In this document: piece after piece, positions 14,318 through 25,346 of the stretch
How the letters are laid out: every line of letters begins with the position of its first letter
Numbering within the stretch: position 1 is the first letter of the stretch
Source: Beroe ovata
Lineage: Eukaryota; Ctenophora; Nuda; Beroida; Beroidae
DNA: 64,000 nucleotides
Assembly (NCBI GenBank): GCA_946803715.1
Contig: CAMPET010000053.1
Coordinates: 68,011 to 132,010 of the forward strand
Direction of reading: 5' to 3'
The notes under the pieces: model-generated
What the model was told of the DNA's origin: nothing
Databases searched by the model: none
What the model saw: only the letters and a program-made list of their open reading frames with translations
Program-made: the position numbers and the translations under genes

Positions 14318-14624
14318 ATGAGACTACTGATAGATGAAGACAGCAGTACATTCTCGGAATATGACGCAGGCCTTGACTTCGGTGAGTGGTAGCTTGTGTA
14401 GTAGGTGCCATGACTGTGGGCCAGCGCTGTTATACGTGTTCATGTTTCATTACAGCATTATGTCTGTCATAGTAGGGCGAGCCACAGTAGTAATGAGTGA
14501 CATATTGACCATGATTGTCTACCTCTCAGATCTCCCACTGAAAGGACGGCAGAACAAGAGGGTCGTTTATGTTCCGAAACACATTCTACACAGCCCCAAC
14601 GGACTCACAGATCCTCTCAAGAAG
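14318..14624 (+). CDS. Two in-phase coding exons, possible alternative first exons of the downstream orphan gene
   Basis: Exon 14318-14381 starts with ATG just after a cttctccag/acag acceptor-like stretch, so the exon itself may begin at 14314. It ends at a strong donor (GGTGAGTGG). Exon 14530-14624 begins after ctacctctcag and ends at AAG/GTAAAG. They join at phase 1 to read MRLLIDEDSSTFSEY and then DLPLKGRQNKRVVYVPKHIL without a stop. The second exon ends in phase 0, the phase at which the downstream gene's second exon (19869) starts. The pair could therefore be an alternative 5' end of that gene, or the remnant of a separate one. No family is recognised. Confidence 0.5.
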
Positions 14625-17315
14625 GTAAAGGATTTTTGCATTGTTCTTAAATTTCAACCAGATTATCATAGATCAATCATCAAATATTCAATTTCATCAA
14701 ATTAACCTGTCATGATAAGGTCATCCTCCAAAAATTATTCACGCAATAGCATTTAAATTCCTTCATTTACCCAAGTGATGGCACAATTTCACATACCTAT
14801 GGTATGAATGTTAAATGCACTTCATTGCATCTCATATCCTTTATTGCAATCAAACCACAAGCAACAAAGCAACTCCTTGTTCATTGCCTTATGATATATC
14901 AGTGAAAAAGGCTCTGTATGATCAATGATCATGTCTATTTTATGACAAATCCGACACTACCACTGCATACCTATGTCGTATTGAGCAACAATACTGTGAC
15001 AGCTGCAGTTGTGTGTCAAATGTACTNATATTTGAGTTCAATGTTAATTTATTAAGTCAACGCTGTCTTAATATCAGTTTTTGTTCGAGCGGCATATCGT
15101 GATCCATAATATGGTATTGAGTAGAGCTCTACTCAATACCACCCGGGCGGTTGACAAAACCCTTTTTCTGAAATAGAAGCACAAAGGTAGAAGACAGATC
15201 TTGAATTCCCATGAAAGGAATCATCCCGATATTAATCTCTTGATCTATGGGGACAAGAACCATCGAATCAAGATGTTGGTCTCAGAAAAGAGTTCAGTCC
15301 AATAGATAAACCACGCCCTAAAATGAGGAAGTACATAGCTCAGACCTATAGTCAGGCGTACGTTATATCCTTGCTACGTCTTGCGCGTATTTTTGACTTT
15401 GCAGATTTATTTTTAGCCCTCGACCGTATATTGTTAACAATTGTTTCTTCTTTTTTGACACACTTATCGATACCAAAGAGTTTTCTGTATAAAAGTTGCT
15501 CGACGTTGATTGACGCACAGCATATAGCACCCATCTATATATTTTGCTCTGTATTTTGCTTCAGCATTTTGTGTGCGTCCCCCGTTTTCTTCATTTGTTT
15601 CAAACAATGCACAACACGTCGAGCGAAAGCATGTATATTTGGTCATTGTTTTACGTCAAATTAATCAAGAATCCGCCATCAAAAAGCGGATATGATGGCA
15701 GATTTAGGCGCATCTAGATTACTAAAATCGAGTTAACCGCCTTGCTCTAGTTCATGATTCAGGTATATATAGGTCAATCTGCACAATATTCCATGAGGTT
15801 GAAATGATATTAAGCGGTAAATCACTCGAATTTTGGTTTTTGACGATTTTAGTGTTTAGCTTCAGCTCCAGCTAAGGAGGCAATTTGAATTATTGCATGG
15901 TTACAGATAATTAATAATTAATTGGCGACTTTCCAAATTTCATTTTAATTGATTACAGGTGTACCATAAGCGTAACAATTCGAACAAGATTGTAATGCCA
16001 GATATATTGTCTAGCTTGCTCCACATAATTCAATTTCTCTCGAACTCTTTTTCGCCAATTCTGATCCAATTTTCATCAATCCTTAAAGATCTGATTCAAT
16101 CCTTACTCCTATTCAATCGAAGAGCACAACCATGAAGGATACCCGGAAGTAGCGCAGAGCAGTTAGATAGTCTCTCTCTCTTTCTCTCGGGTGCAATGTT
16201 CGACACCATCTCCCGTCTCATTACCTCGGACTTGCGCGGGAAGTCATCGTGTAACAGTGGCATGTTACGGGGGAAGTCATCGTGTAACAGTGGCATGTTA
16301 CGCGGGGATCATCGGCTAGCAGCCGCGTGTAACATCGTCGGGAAGGTGGGTACTCATGTAACGCATTTCAACTGATTGCACTAATTATTGCAGCACATTT
16401 AAATACCGAGCGTTTAATAACTGATGTATGTTTTTTAAATCACACTTCTAATTTTATCTTCTTATAATTTGCAGATCATTGTAAAAACATGTCACTTCAT
16501 CATTAAGGAACTCTGGAATCAGCTGTCATTACTTAGAATGAATCATCATATGACATTCATCTTATTCAATGAGCAGATTGATGTTGTTTTCGTGTGCGTG
16601 ACAAGCTGAACGGTGGGTCACATGACTGTCACTTACAGTCACTTACACTTATTTTAGCGAATGGTTCACGCCCCTTATGACCATATCACTAGATACCCAT
16701 TAAACCCATGCTGATTATTTGTGTCACGCCTTCCATGATATGACATTGATCATCATCAATGATACGCATGACACCAGATTCCTGGAATGACACAATGGCG
16801 TGTCTTAATATGGCCATGAAGTAGCAGCCTGCAGTTTCTGAAGCACTTGTATTTCATTATCTCTGACGTCATGTAATTAGTTTACAGATTTAAACTGATT
16901 GACACGTCCCTTTTAAACTAATCATATCAAAAAGTATTGTATATTAAATTATGAAATCTAGAAGGATGGTTAATTAAAGAGAACAAGAGTGACGTAATAC
17001 ACTTGAGGATGTATCATATATATTGATATATAGTGGGCTCAATTATCACATTGCTGCGCGCGTCGTAATGTGATCTCAGCCACCGGTCTAATTATAGCGC
17101 ATATAATGTACACATGTATTTCACCCCTACTCCACCCCTTATAATTTCATCAGTTTATGTTATTTCACTTCCTTATTTATCATTAAAGGAAGGAGGGGGA
17201 GTATTATAGCACGCGAATATTTCCAAGTGTCTCGTTCTCTAGTTTGCACCGTGTATAACACACATCTTGTCTTGGTGGTTTGGTTGAAAATCGTCCCACC
17301 GATATCGTCATTGTA
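14625..17315. other. Spacer or intron, no gene called
   Basis: There is a single N at 15027 and no flanking duplicate was seen. A pair of overlapping open frames at 15323-15664 on both strands has no splice or family support. A 33-bp tandem duplication containing gaagtcatcgtgtaacagtg lies at about 16237-16302. Confidence 0.5.
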
Positions 17316-18161
17316 CAGTTTGCCCTAGTTAACCGAAATATCAGATTCTTGGTCTGCCGAATGATCAATTTGATTATTATGCTCTTTTTATCCGCGGTGT
17401 TATTATGCGACGAACTTACGTCATCCTTTACTCATAGGAATGATCATAATTGGGTTTATAGTTAGCATGAGTAATCCTCCACCGCATCTGACTATTTTCA
17501 TTATTCGCTTGTGTGAATTGTTACCGGAATTCTTCTCTTATAGTTTAACTTATTCGAAGGGGTGAAACTGATCAAAGGTTCTTCTGTTGGTCTTGGAGTT
17601 GGTGGCTTCAGTCAGTAGCTGGTGATTGGAACAGAATTGAGTACCTCATTTTTACTCAAACAAAGAAACCTGGGGCGTTTGAAGAGACATTTAAAGGAAT
17701 CCGTGGGGAGCACATATATACGTCCACAGTGGAAGTTCAGAACACAACTAGAACAATAGAACTAACATAAAATGCGGGAATTTATGCGGAGCAACACAAG
17801 AAGACACGGCCTTGTGGAGGAGAGAGTCACCCTGATGAGGGGATCGAGGAGACATATCCTGCTGGACGGACCGATTCTCTACTGGACTGAGGAGTGGGAG
17901 AAGGAGTGGGATAAGGTTAGTTGGATCATCAGAGTGCGTATATCCGTAATAATTCAGTCCAGCCATGCTTTTCTCCATCACAATTTCGGCTTTTCATTGA
18001 CAATTGAGCTAAATGAACAATGTCATTCTGGGTCCTCCAGTACCAAAACTAATTTCTAGACCGTCATATCGTAAACTTTTCAAATTACCAGCTCAGGAAT
18101 TTTCCTAGCTTCGAGAAATATATACCGTCAGTTGGTATACAAACATATAATCTAAGTGTTG
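17316..18161. repeat. Copy 1 of a ~0.85-kb duplicated segment
   Basis: Starts gtttgccctagttaaccg and ends atctaagtgttg immediately before the single N at 18162. It matches 18163-19046 nearly base for base, with scattered substitutions and small indels. It includes the promoter-proximal region and first coding exon of the orphan gene. Confidence 0.9.
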
Positions 18162-21100
18162 NGTTTGCCCTAGTTAACCGAAATATCAGATTCTTCCTCT
18201 GCCGAATGATCAATTTGATTATCATTTCTATCCGTGATTATTATGCTCTTTTTATCCGTGGTGTTATTATGCGACGAACTTACGTCATCCTTTACTCATA
18301 GAAATGATCATAATTGGGTTTATAGTTAGCATGAGTAATCCTCCACCGCATCTGACCAATTTTGTTCTTCTATTTTCATTGTTCGCTTGTGTGAATTGTT
18401 ACCGTAATTCTTCTCTTATAGTTTAACTTATTTGAAGGGGTGAAAGGTTCTTCTGTTGGTCAATTGGAGTTGGTGACTTCAGTCAGTAGCTGGTGATTGG
18501 AACAGAATTGAGTACCTCATTTTTACTCATATAAAGAAACCTGGGGCGCTTGAAGAGACATTTTGAAGAATTCCGTGGGGAGCACATACGTCCACAGTGG
18601 ATAATCAGAACACAACTAGAACAATAGAACTAACATAAAATGCGGGAATTTATGCGGAGTAACACAAAAAGACACGGCCTTGTGGAAGAAAGAGTTACCC
18701 TGATGAGGGGCTCGAGGAGGCACATTCTGCTGGACGGACCGATTCTCTACTGGACTGAGGAGTGGGAGAAGGAGTGGGATAAGGTTAGTGCTTTACTTGG
18801 ATCATCAGAGTGGTGATTAGCTGCGTATATCCGTAATAATTCAGTCTAGCTATGCTTTTCTCCATCACGATTCGGCTTTTCATTAACAATTGAGCTAAAT
18901 GAACAATGTCAGTCTGGGTCCTCCAGTACCAAAACTAATTTCTAGACCGTCGTATCGTAAACTTTTCAAATTACCAGCCCAGGAATTTTCCTAGCTTCGA
19001 GAAATATATAACGTCAGTTGGTATACAAACATATAATCTAAGTGTTGAGTGATGCAGTATTAGTTTTAATAAACAATTTCTATCACATAGTTTATATCGC
19101 GTGCGCGCACCAATCACGTCTTCATCTGTGTCTTGTGATGCTATAACCTCTCCGCATATCAAACAACTATACACTACATGCAATTGCAAGGGGTTTTATT
19201 TTTAGGAGTGGGTAAATATCGACGCATCTTTGTTGATTTGACGATTTGTAATGGGTATTTGCGAGCTGTATATTTGTATATTTGCTACGAATTTTGTAAT
19301 TTGAAGTTAAGTAGAGGGACAAAAACGACACAACTTTTCCGAAACTCACACACTTCCGAACTGTGATCATGTGTACTCCCTCCTCACTATCCTATTTCGT
19401 ATATTTGCATAATTTTATCGGCTACGATTTACTTCCCTATTTTGTATTCTTTCCTATCATCGGAAAGATTAGAAGAAATTATAAATTTTCGGAATTCTAG
19501 GCTCAATATCTTACACTTTGGAGAACCCTATAAGGCTCATTTTCTTATAGAAAGTCTTCGCATAATAACTGGGTGTGCGAAGCTGAGTAGTTCCTATGCG
19601 CTATCGAGAAAGAGCGTACGCACTTTCGGAGAAGGAATGGAAGGTGCCATCACATAAAATGTATTCGTGACAGACATAATATCAGTGACATATTATGTTC
19701 ATTTTCATTCATTTTTCTGGAGTTTTCACTGCAATACTTCACACTGTCACGAAACACAAGTTTCAAAAGCAAAATATGATCTGTCATTTTCAAATGTGAT
19801 AATATGATAAATCTCACTACGTCATTGAAATTTTTGTCTCTGTCATAAACCATTTCCTTGCATTTCAGGTGCTACTAGCCGTTGAAGCGCCTACAGTTGG
19901 TGCCACACTCTTGGCCCCTTCAATTCCAGAAGATGGTGAAGTGCTCAGGGACAATCTCCTGAAAATTGGGGTGAGTCTTCTAAAAACGCAAGGGAATATT
20001 TTCTGTGGGGGGATCTTGCGAGGAGCCAAGTATGATTGATAGGGCTATGTTATAACTCAAGTTCTCATATTGATAAAGGACAGTATAATAGAAATTTAAA
20101 TGGCTCATAATCCGTCACTGTTCAATTGAAAAATGTCCAATTAAAGGGAAGCAATATATGTTAAAGTGACCCAAATGGCGATCCGTGATGTTCAAAAACG
20201 GGGCCCTTCATTTTGCCTCCCTTGCATTACAATATATAAGATCAGTGCTTACAGCAGGAATTCTGCTCTCCACTTTTAGCTGACAAAGTGAAAATGCGTG
20301 ACAAGCCCCTGTTCAGTGGCTGCGACAGTAATTATTATAACTCAGGTACCACAATTATAAGGGAGGGACAAATTGTTCCAGCTCAATATTTTATAGGTTC
20401 ATGGGGGTTAATAGTAGAGGGAGTAGAGAAACTGTATATTACCGCTGGGTGCAGCTGGAATATCACCCTTTCATTTCACTCGTGCTGAACACACTCTTTT
20501 TGTCTTCCTAATTTCCTAAACTTGATGCAAAGCATAGGTCATAGTATCAATTAACTCCAGATTAACTATTAAATTGACAAGAGGAGAGGTTTAACAACCT
20601 CAGCTATGCAGTACTTCATGGAACATCGTCATCATTATCAATTCCCCGCACTAGCTATGCTCCATAAGTTCAATACTCAGCTGGATCTCAATTATAATCT
20701 AGCACGCAGCTGCAATTATCATTTTGCTATATTGGGCGTGATTCTACGATTTCCAGTGTCACTCTAGAATAAAAGCAGGTGCCAATTATCTGCCATTGAT
20801 TACGACATCAATTACCTGCGATCGTCCCAAACATTGCCCAATCAATATAGTGTGTAGATGTAAATAGTCTTTGGAGAATTTAAGATCGTAACATATCCCG
20901 AGTTTAGATAGTTAAGACGACACATTTCTATTGTTCAGACCATCTGCCTACCTCTGAAATTTTCAAATACAGGTCACAGGATCAGGAATGTAAATTGTTC
21001 CCTTCATACGTTGTTGGTATGCATGATTTCAACTGAGCGAGAGCCTTGTATTAAATCACGATTCCATTTAGTGAAATTTTCGGTTCTCGACGCGTAGACA

Positions 21101-23240
21101 CTGAAATTCCCAACCGAATATATGATTCTCATCCAGCTTTCATTGTCTCCTTCATAGCTTAAGCTTGCTTCACGGTTACATTTCGTTTTACGGTCATGAA
21201 GCGAAGTCTTAAACGGTTTTTGAGTCATCCGATCCTCGTCAAGCGACTGGTAAGAAACCACGAAATGGGCGTCGTCAATGTTGCGCGCCCCTAGATTCTA
21301 CTCTGCAAGAATTCGAGTCACGCAGCGCGGGAACCGGACCTCATAACAGGGCCACTCATCGTAACTCCCCATCACCCATTTCAGCCGAGTGACTCGCTCA
21401 ACAATCGCCCGCTCGTGCGTCAAGGTGGTGTCAAGAGGAAGTTGATCCGGGCTGTGAGTAATGCTGACCCCAGCAAAAACCTTGATATCTTGATGGAGAC
21501 CAGCACTAATACTGACACCGTGTTTTCAAGGTTAGAGCTGACACTACGTCTTCTTTACTCGTCAAAAAACAATTTTCTTTTCAGTTTTTAATTGTTGTAG
21601 TCGTACTCAGAAAGAATGACTTTTCTTGTTTTCTGAAAGTTGAAGGTTTTCCAGCTCTAGCGAGAAGAGGGCGTCGTGTCGTCGAGCCAAGGTGGACAAC
21701 ATCAAGCGAGCTGCGGTCTGCTCACTCTATCTCCAACAACGAGAGAAGAATTACCAAGCCAGCACTAATGGAACGGTGAGTACGTCCACTGATGATATTC
21801 CCAGGGGCGCCGAGCTGGCGATGTTCACTGTTCAGCTGGTTCCGATAAGTGAAGCTAGGGTCTGGGTGATGGACTAAGAATATATGAGAATCGATCGTTG
21901 AGTCTTAGATCAATATAAACGTCTCACTGACTGAGAAATAGGATGGAGAAACCTATTCTTAGTTAAATCTTCATGAAAGATGCAGCCCCCAATTTGGGAA
22001 GTAGGTCAATACAGTCAAATAGAAAAACGCGCCATTTGCAACTCAATATCTCCCTCTAAAGATGCTTAAACCAGCCCCATTTCCGTCACAGGACCACGCT
22101 TCTCCGACTCGACCTCCTACAAACATATCCCCTCTCACACCCCTCTTCTCCCCCAACGTCCCCAAGATCCGGCGTGCCCGTGGTGACGTCACGGCACACC
22201 CCACTACACCCCACAGTGGTAGCATACTGGAGGAGGGGGAAGAGGATACGTGCCTCGTGGACGAGGTGACCACTTGCAACTTGGTGAGTGTGTAGACAAA
22301 GAGTGGGAAGGGGAAATTGGGATGGAACTTTCTGACACTAAACCAACATAATGCGAGATTAATTGTTGAATCTCTGCGTTTCTCGATGATAATGAGCCTT
22401 CTATTCGTCTCTCAGAATAGAAGTCGGAGTTTTGCTCCCAAGCGCCGCATGCCACAGCTCAGGGAGGCTTCAAGGACCAACAGTTGCCAGGGCAGGTAAT
22501 AAAGATGTTAGGGGATCATAATATGTCTTTCCACTATAATATGTAGTTATAAATTCATTCTATTTTCGTGTGGGTGAATCCAGAGTTAATTGTTCTAGAA
22601 TAATATAGGTGCCTTTAGAAGTCTGGTATCTGCCATAGTACCTGAAGTAGATTTTCCCTGACAGATCCCTGATTAACTGGTAATCATGGTGTCCAATTAT
22701 TCACTGTATATGCAGGTACATCTGTCTGCCTGACATGAGTGTGAGGGAAGAGATCAAGTGGGCCCGGAGATCTATAAAACTGTACCGGGAATTCAGTCAG
22801 ATATCATCCACGGTAAGTAAAATAAAGATGATCATCAGCATCTATAGTATCGGTCATTGGATCTGATCGATTAGTTAATGTGCTCGAAATTGTGTTTATC
22901 ATCGAAGTGCTGATAGAATGAATTTAGAGTTTTATAGATTCCACTTGTCACGGAAGTTCTAATTGATTTAGAGTTTTAGAGCAGTTGCTATCTCTGATTC
23001 TCTCCGAATACCTATCTAATAATTGAATCGAATCCAATCCGCCAGGAAGGACGAACTGATTCATTCCTCAACCTTGACACCTTCTTTTCTGATGATTTTG
23101 AGGACGGTGACACCCTCTTCAAGACAGTTGTCGAGGAGGAGGAAAGATCTTCCTCAGAAGATGAGGATGGAACGAGTAGTGAGGAAATGTCATGTGAGGA
23201 AGAGGAGGAGGATTCGGGATTTGATTATCTTTGTGAGTAG
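17772..23240 (+). CDS. Orphan eight-exon gene with highly acidic C-terminus
   Basis: Exons 17772-17915 (or its duplicate 18640-18783), 19869-19970, 21295-21530, 21655-21775, 22062-22283, 22416-22495, 22716-22812 and 23046-23240 are all bounded by GT-AG sites. They join in phase to 1197 nt, 398 residues plus TAG. The start ATG is preceded in frame by TAA with no acceptor between, so it is a true first coding exon. Residues 1-48 are basic and aromatic, with RRHILLDGPILYWTEEW. The middle is Pro/Ser/Thr-rich with basic clusters (KRASCRRAK, KIRRAR, PKRRMP) that could be nuclear signals. A segment SVREEIKWARRSIKLYREF looks amphipathic. The last about 45 residues are mostly Glu, Asp and Ser. The third exon could instead start at 21310, in the same frame. 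Family not recognised. A nuclear or adaptor role is only a guess from composition. Confidence 0.65.
18163..19046. repeat. Copy 2 of the ~0.85-kb duplicated segment
   Basis: Begins immediately after the single N with gtttgccctagttaaccg and ends atctaagtgttg at about 19046, after which unique sequence (agtgatgcag) begins. It contains its own ATG-started copy of the exon at 18640-18783. Differences from copy 1 within the exon are almost all at third codon positions. Confidence 0.9.
18640..18783 (+). CDS. Duplicate first coding exon of the orphan gene
   Basis: Same 48 codons as 17772-17915, with the same in-frame upstream TAA and a GTTAGT donor. Compared with copy 1 nearly all changes are synonymous (for example GAG/GAA, GTC/GTT, GGA/GGC, AGA/AGG, CAT/CAC), with an Arg/Lys change near residue 10. 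This supports that the exon is translated. It is either a true tandem copy or, more likely, the other allele. Confidence 0.7.
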
Positions 23241-25346
23241 CACTTTTTATTGGTTAATTCTAGTAAAGTGGTGTCAAGGTAGAGGAATTGGTTCATGGTT
23301 TACAAGAAGTGTTGTCCTGAGTTGTGGGTAAAGGTCTAAAGTGTGATACAGTGGTGTCAAGAAACCCACGTTGCACGTCATGGCCTCTATTGCAAAGTAT
23401 GGTGTCAAGAGAGCCAATAGTGTGGATTGTCATGAGGAGAACTTGGCACCAGTGTAAAGAATACATCAAGTGCAGAGTGGTGTCAGTGTACACATTTTTC
23501 ACTCGAATTTCCCAAATTAGGTATATCTGTGGCTTGTTCTATGTTTGAAACTCAATATTCTGTACCTGCTGAGTTACTCAACCTTATTTTCTAGGGATGT
23601 ACCTACATCTCATGTACGCATCATGTTAGACCGCATTCTGTTTAGGTTTACAGCCGTGCTTTTGAGAGTCTTCCCGTATTTTACAGTTTTGGATTTGTTC
23701 CGCGTTTTTGCGTTCATATATTGCCATATTTTGTGTTTTAGCGGAATAATATCACCGGGATAGCCAAGTTATTGGTGTCGACTCACTGTTAGCTTATAGA
23801 TTCTATAATTGTTTCGTTGTAAATGATAGTCCAGTGTGTCGGTTCCGCGAGACTTACCCTAATATATTGTAGCCGCCTATTAAATGTAGAGTGCATATCT
23901 TTCATGGTTGTCGCCGGATCGATCCTTTAGATTTTCTGTCCGTCTAAATTTCGGCTTTCATACCACTTCCGTTTCCTCTTGCCAAAGTTATATCATTGCC
24001 GACCAGCATAGATTATGATATCTTTTGCCAGTAAATTGTAGAACATTCTTGTTAGAATTAACAATATATAACAGTTAATTGAGTTACAGGTAGATGTTAA
24101 TTAATAAAAATAAATATTCCAGCTATAAAATGTAATACATTCCATCCTTGTGCGTGTGTGTATGTGCGTTATAAAACACAAGTTTTATTTTTATCGCCCA
24201 TAAAAGCAGGTGTTAACTCGTATACAGCTGTTCTTTTGTACCAGCAGCTGCTTCTTCGAATATGCCGTTTTGTTTTTACCCTCGGAGGTAAAAAATGGAT
24301 GGATGTATCGAAACCTTCGTTTTATCTTGGAAATCGATGAATGAGATGGAATTTTTCTTTATTTCATGTACTGGCTTGCTCAAGTTTATGATGAATTGAC
24401 TTTTTAAATGAAGCGAGCACACCTTGACCTATTTATACTGGCCGATCACTGATAGATATCTTCTGATAACCTTCTGTATGATATATACTTAAATCTATAT
24501 GATAGTTTTCACATGCATCTGCTCAATTAATTAATTGGTCACTCTGTGACAAAATACTGCTAATATCGAGCGCACCTTGATTTATCGTGCGTTTTGTTCA
24601 TCTATTCTCATTCCTCCCTTCTCTGCCCCTTTCTTAATCTTGGTGAATAACGTCACAACCTTTTCTTATGGTGAACACCGCCATTGCAAACACATGCAAC
24701 CGCCCATTATAAAAGTGAATTTTGTATTAGCGAAATCTAGCGATGAGATTTTCGTTTTTTCTTCTCCCCACAGTACACACACGCACTCCATACATACGTA
24801 AAACTCTATGGATTCAGCTTATAGACTGATTTCTTCTACCGTCATAGCCGAATTCTAAGATATATATACACAGCTACTATACTACTACTCTATATAATAT
24901 ATACACTGTTATTTATACCAGTCTTATAGTTATACATCTATTAGGTATGTAATTGCTGTATAACATTCTTCTCTCTCTCATATATATAAACGTTAGTTTG
25001 AGTAGGAAGATCTCTAGTGAAGACTCTCTCCTTTGATCATGCGAGGCAGTTTGCGTGTGTCTTTGAGTATGTGATATTTAGCTTGTGTTTGTCGTACTCA
25101 GTATGATGTAGTAGGTTGTAGGTTTAGGTCTTTACTTGTTTAGGTCTTTACTTGTGCATGAGCAATGTGGGGATTTTCCAAGTAGACCAATCCGGTATCG
25201 ACATTCCTGTCCAAGGGTTTTTTGGGTTTTCTGTTTCATAGGTATTTTTCCCTACTTCCTAATCACCAATTTTTCCTCGATGATGAGAGTAGCAGCTCCA
25301 TTCCTACCATGAAACATGTCTCTCCTACCACATCCCACACCACGAC
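23241..25346. other. Intergenic region
   Basis: No coding exon seen. Several imperfect repeats of tggtgtcaag/tggtgtcagt lie at 23270-23490. AT-rich tracts with TATATA runs lie at 24860-25000, and a direct repeat gtttaggtctttacttgt lies at about 25120-25155. The right part probably holds the promoter of the NHL gene. Confidence 0.5.

Noticed and set aside
15323-15664. Overlapping frames on both strands, one basic and one hydrophobic
   Set aside because: Mutual antisense openness and no splice support; at most one could be real.
21004-21261. 85-codon minus-strand frame with protein-like composition
   Set aside because: It lies in an intron of the plus-strand orphan gene, with no splice sites, upstream partner or family.
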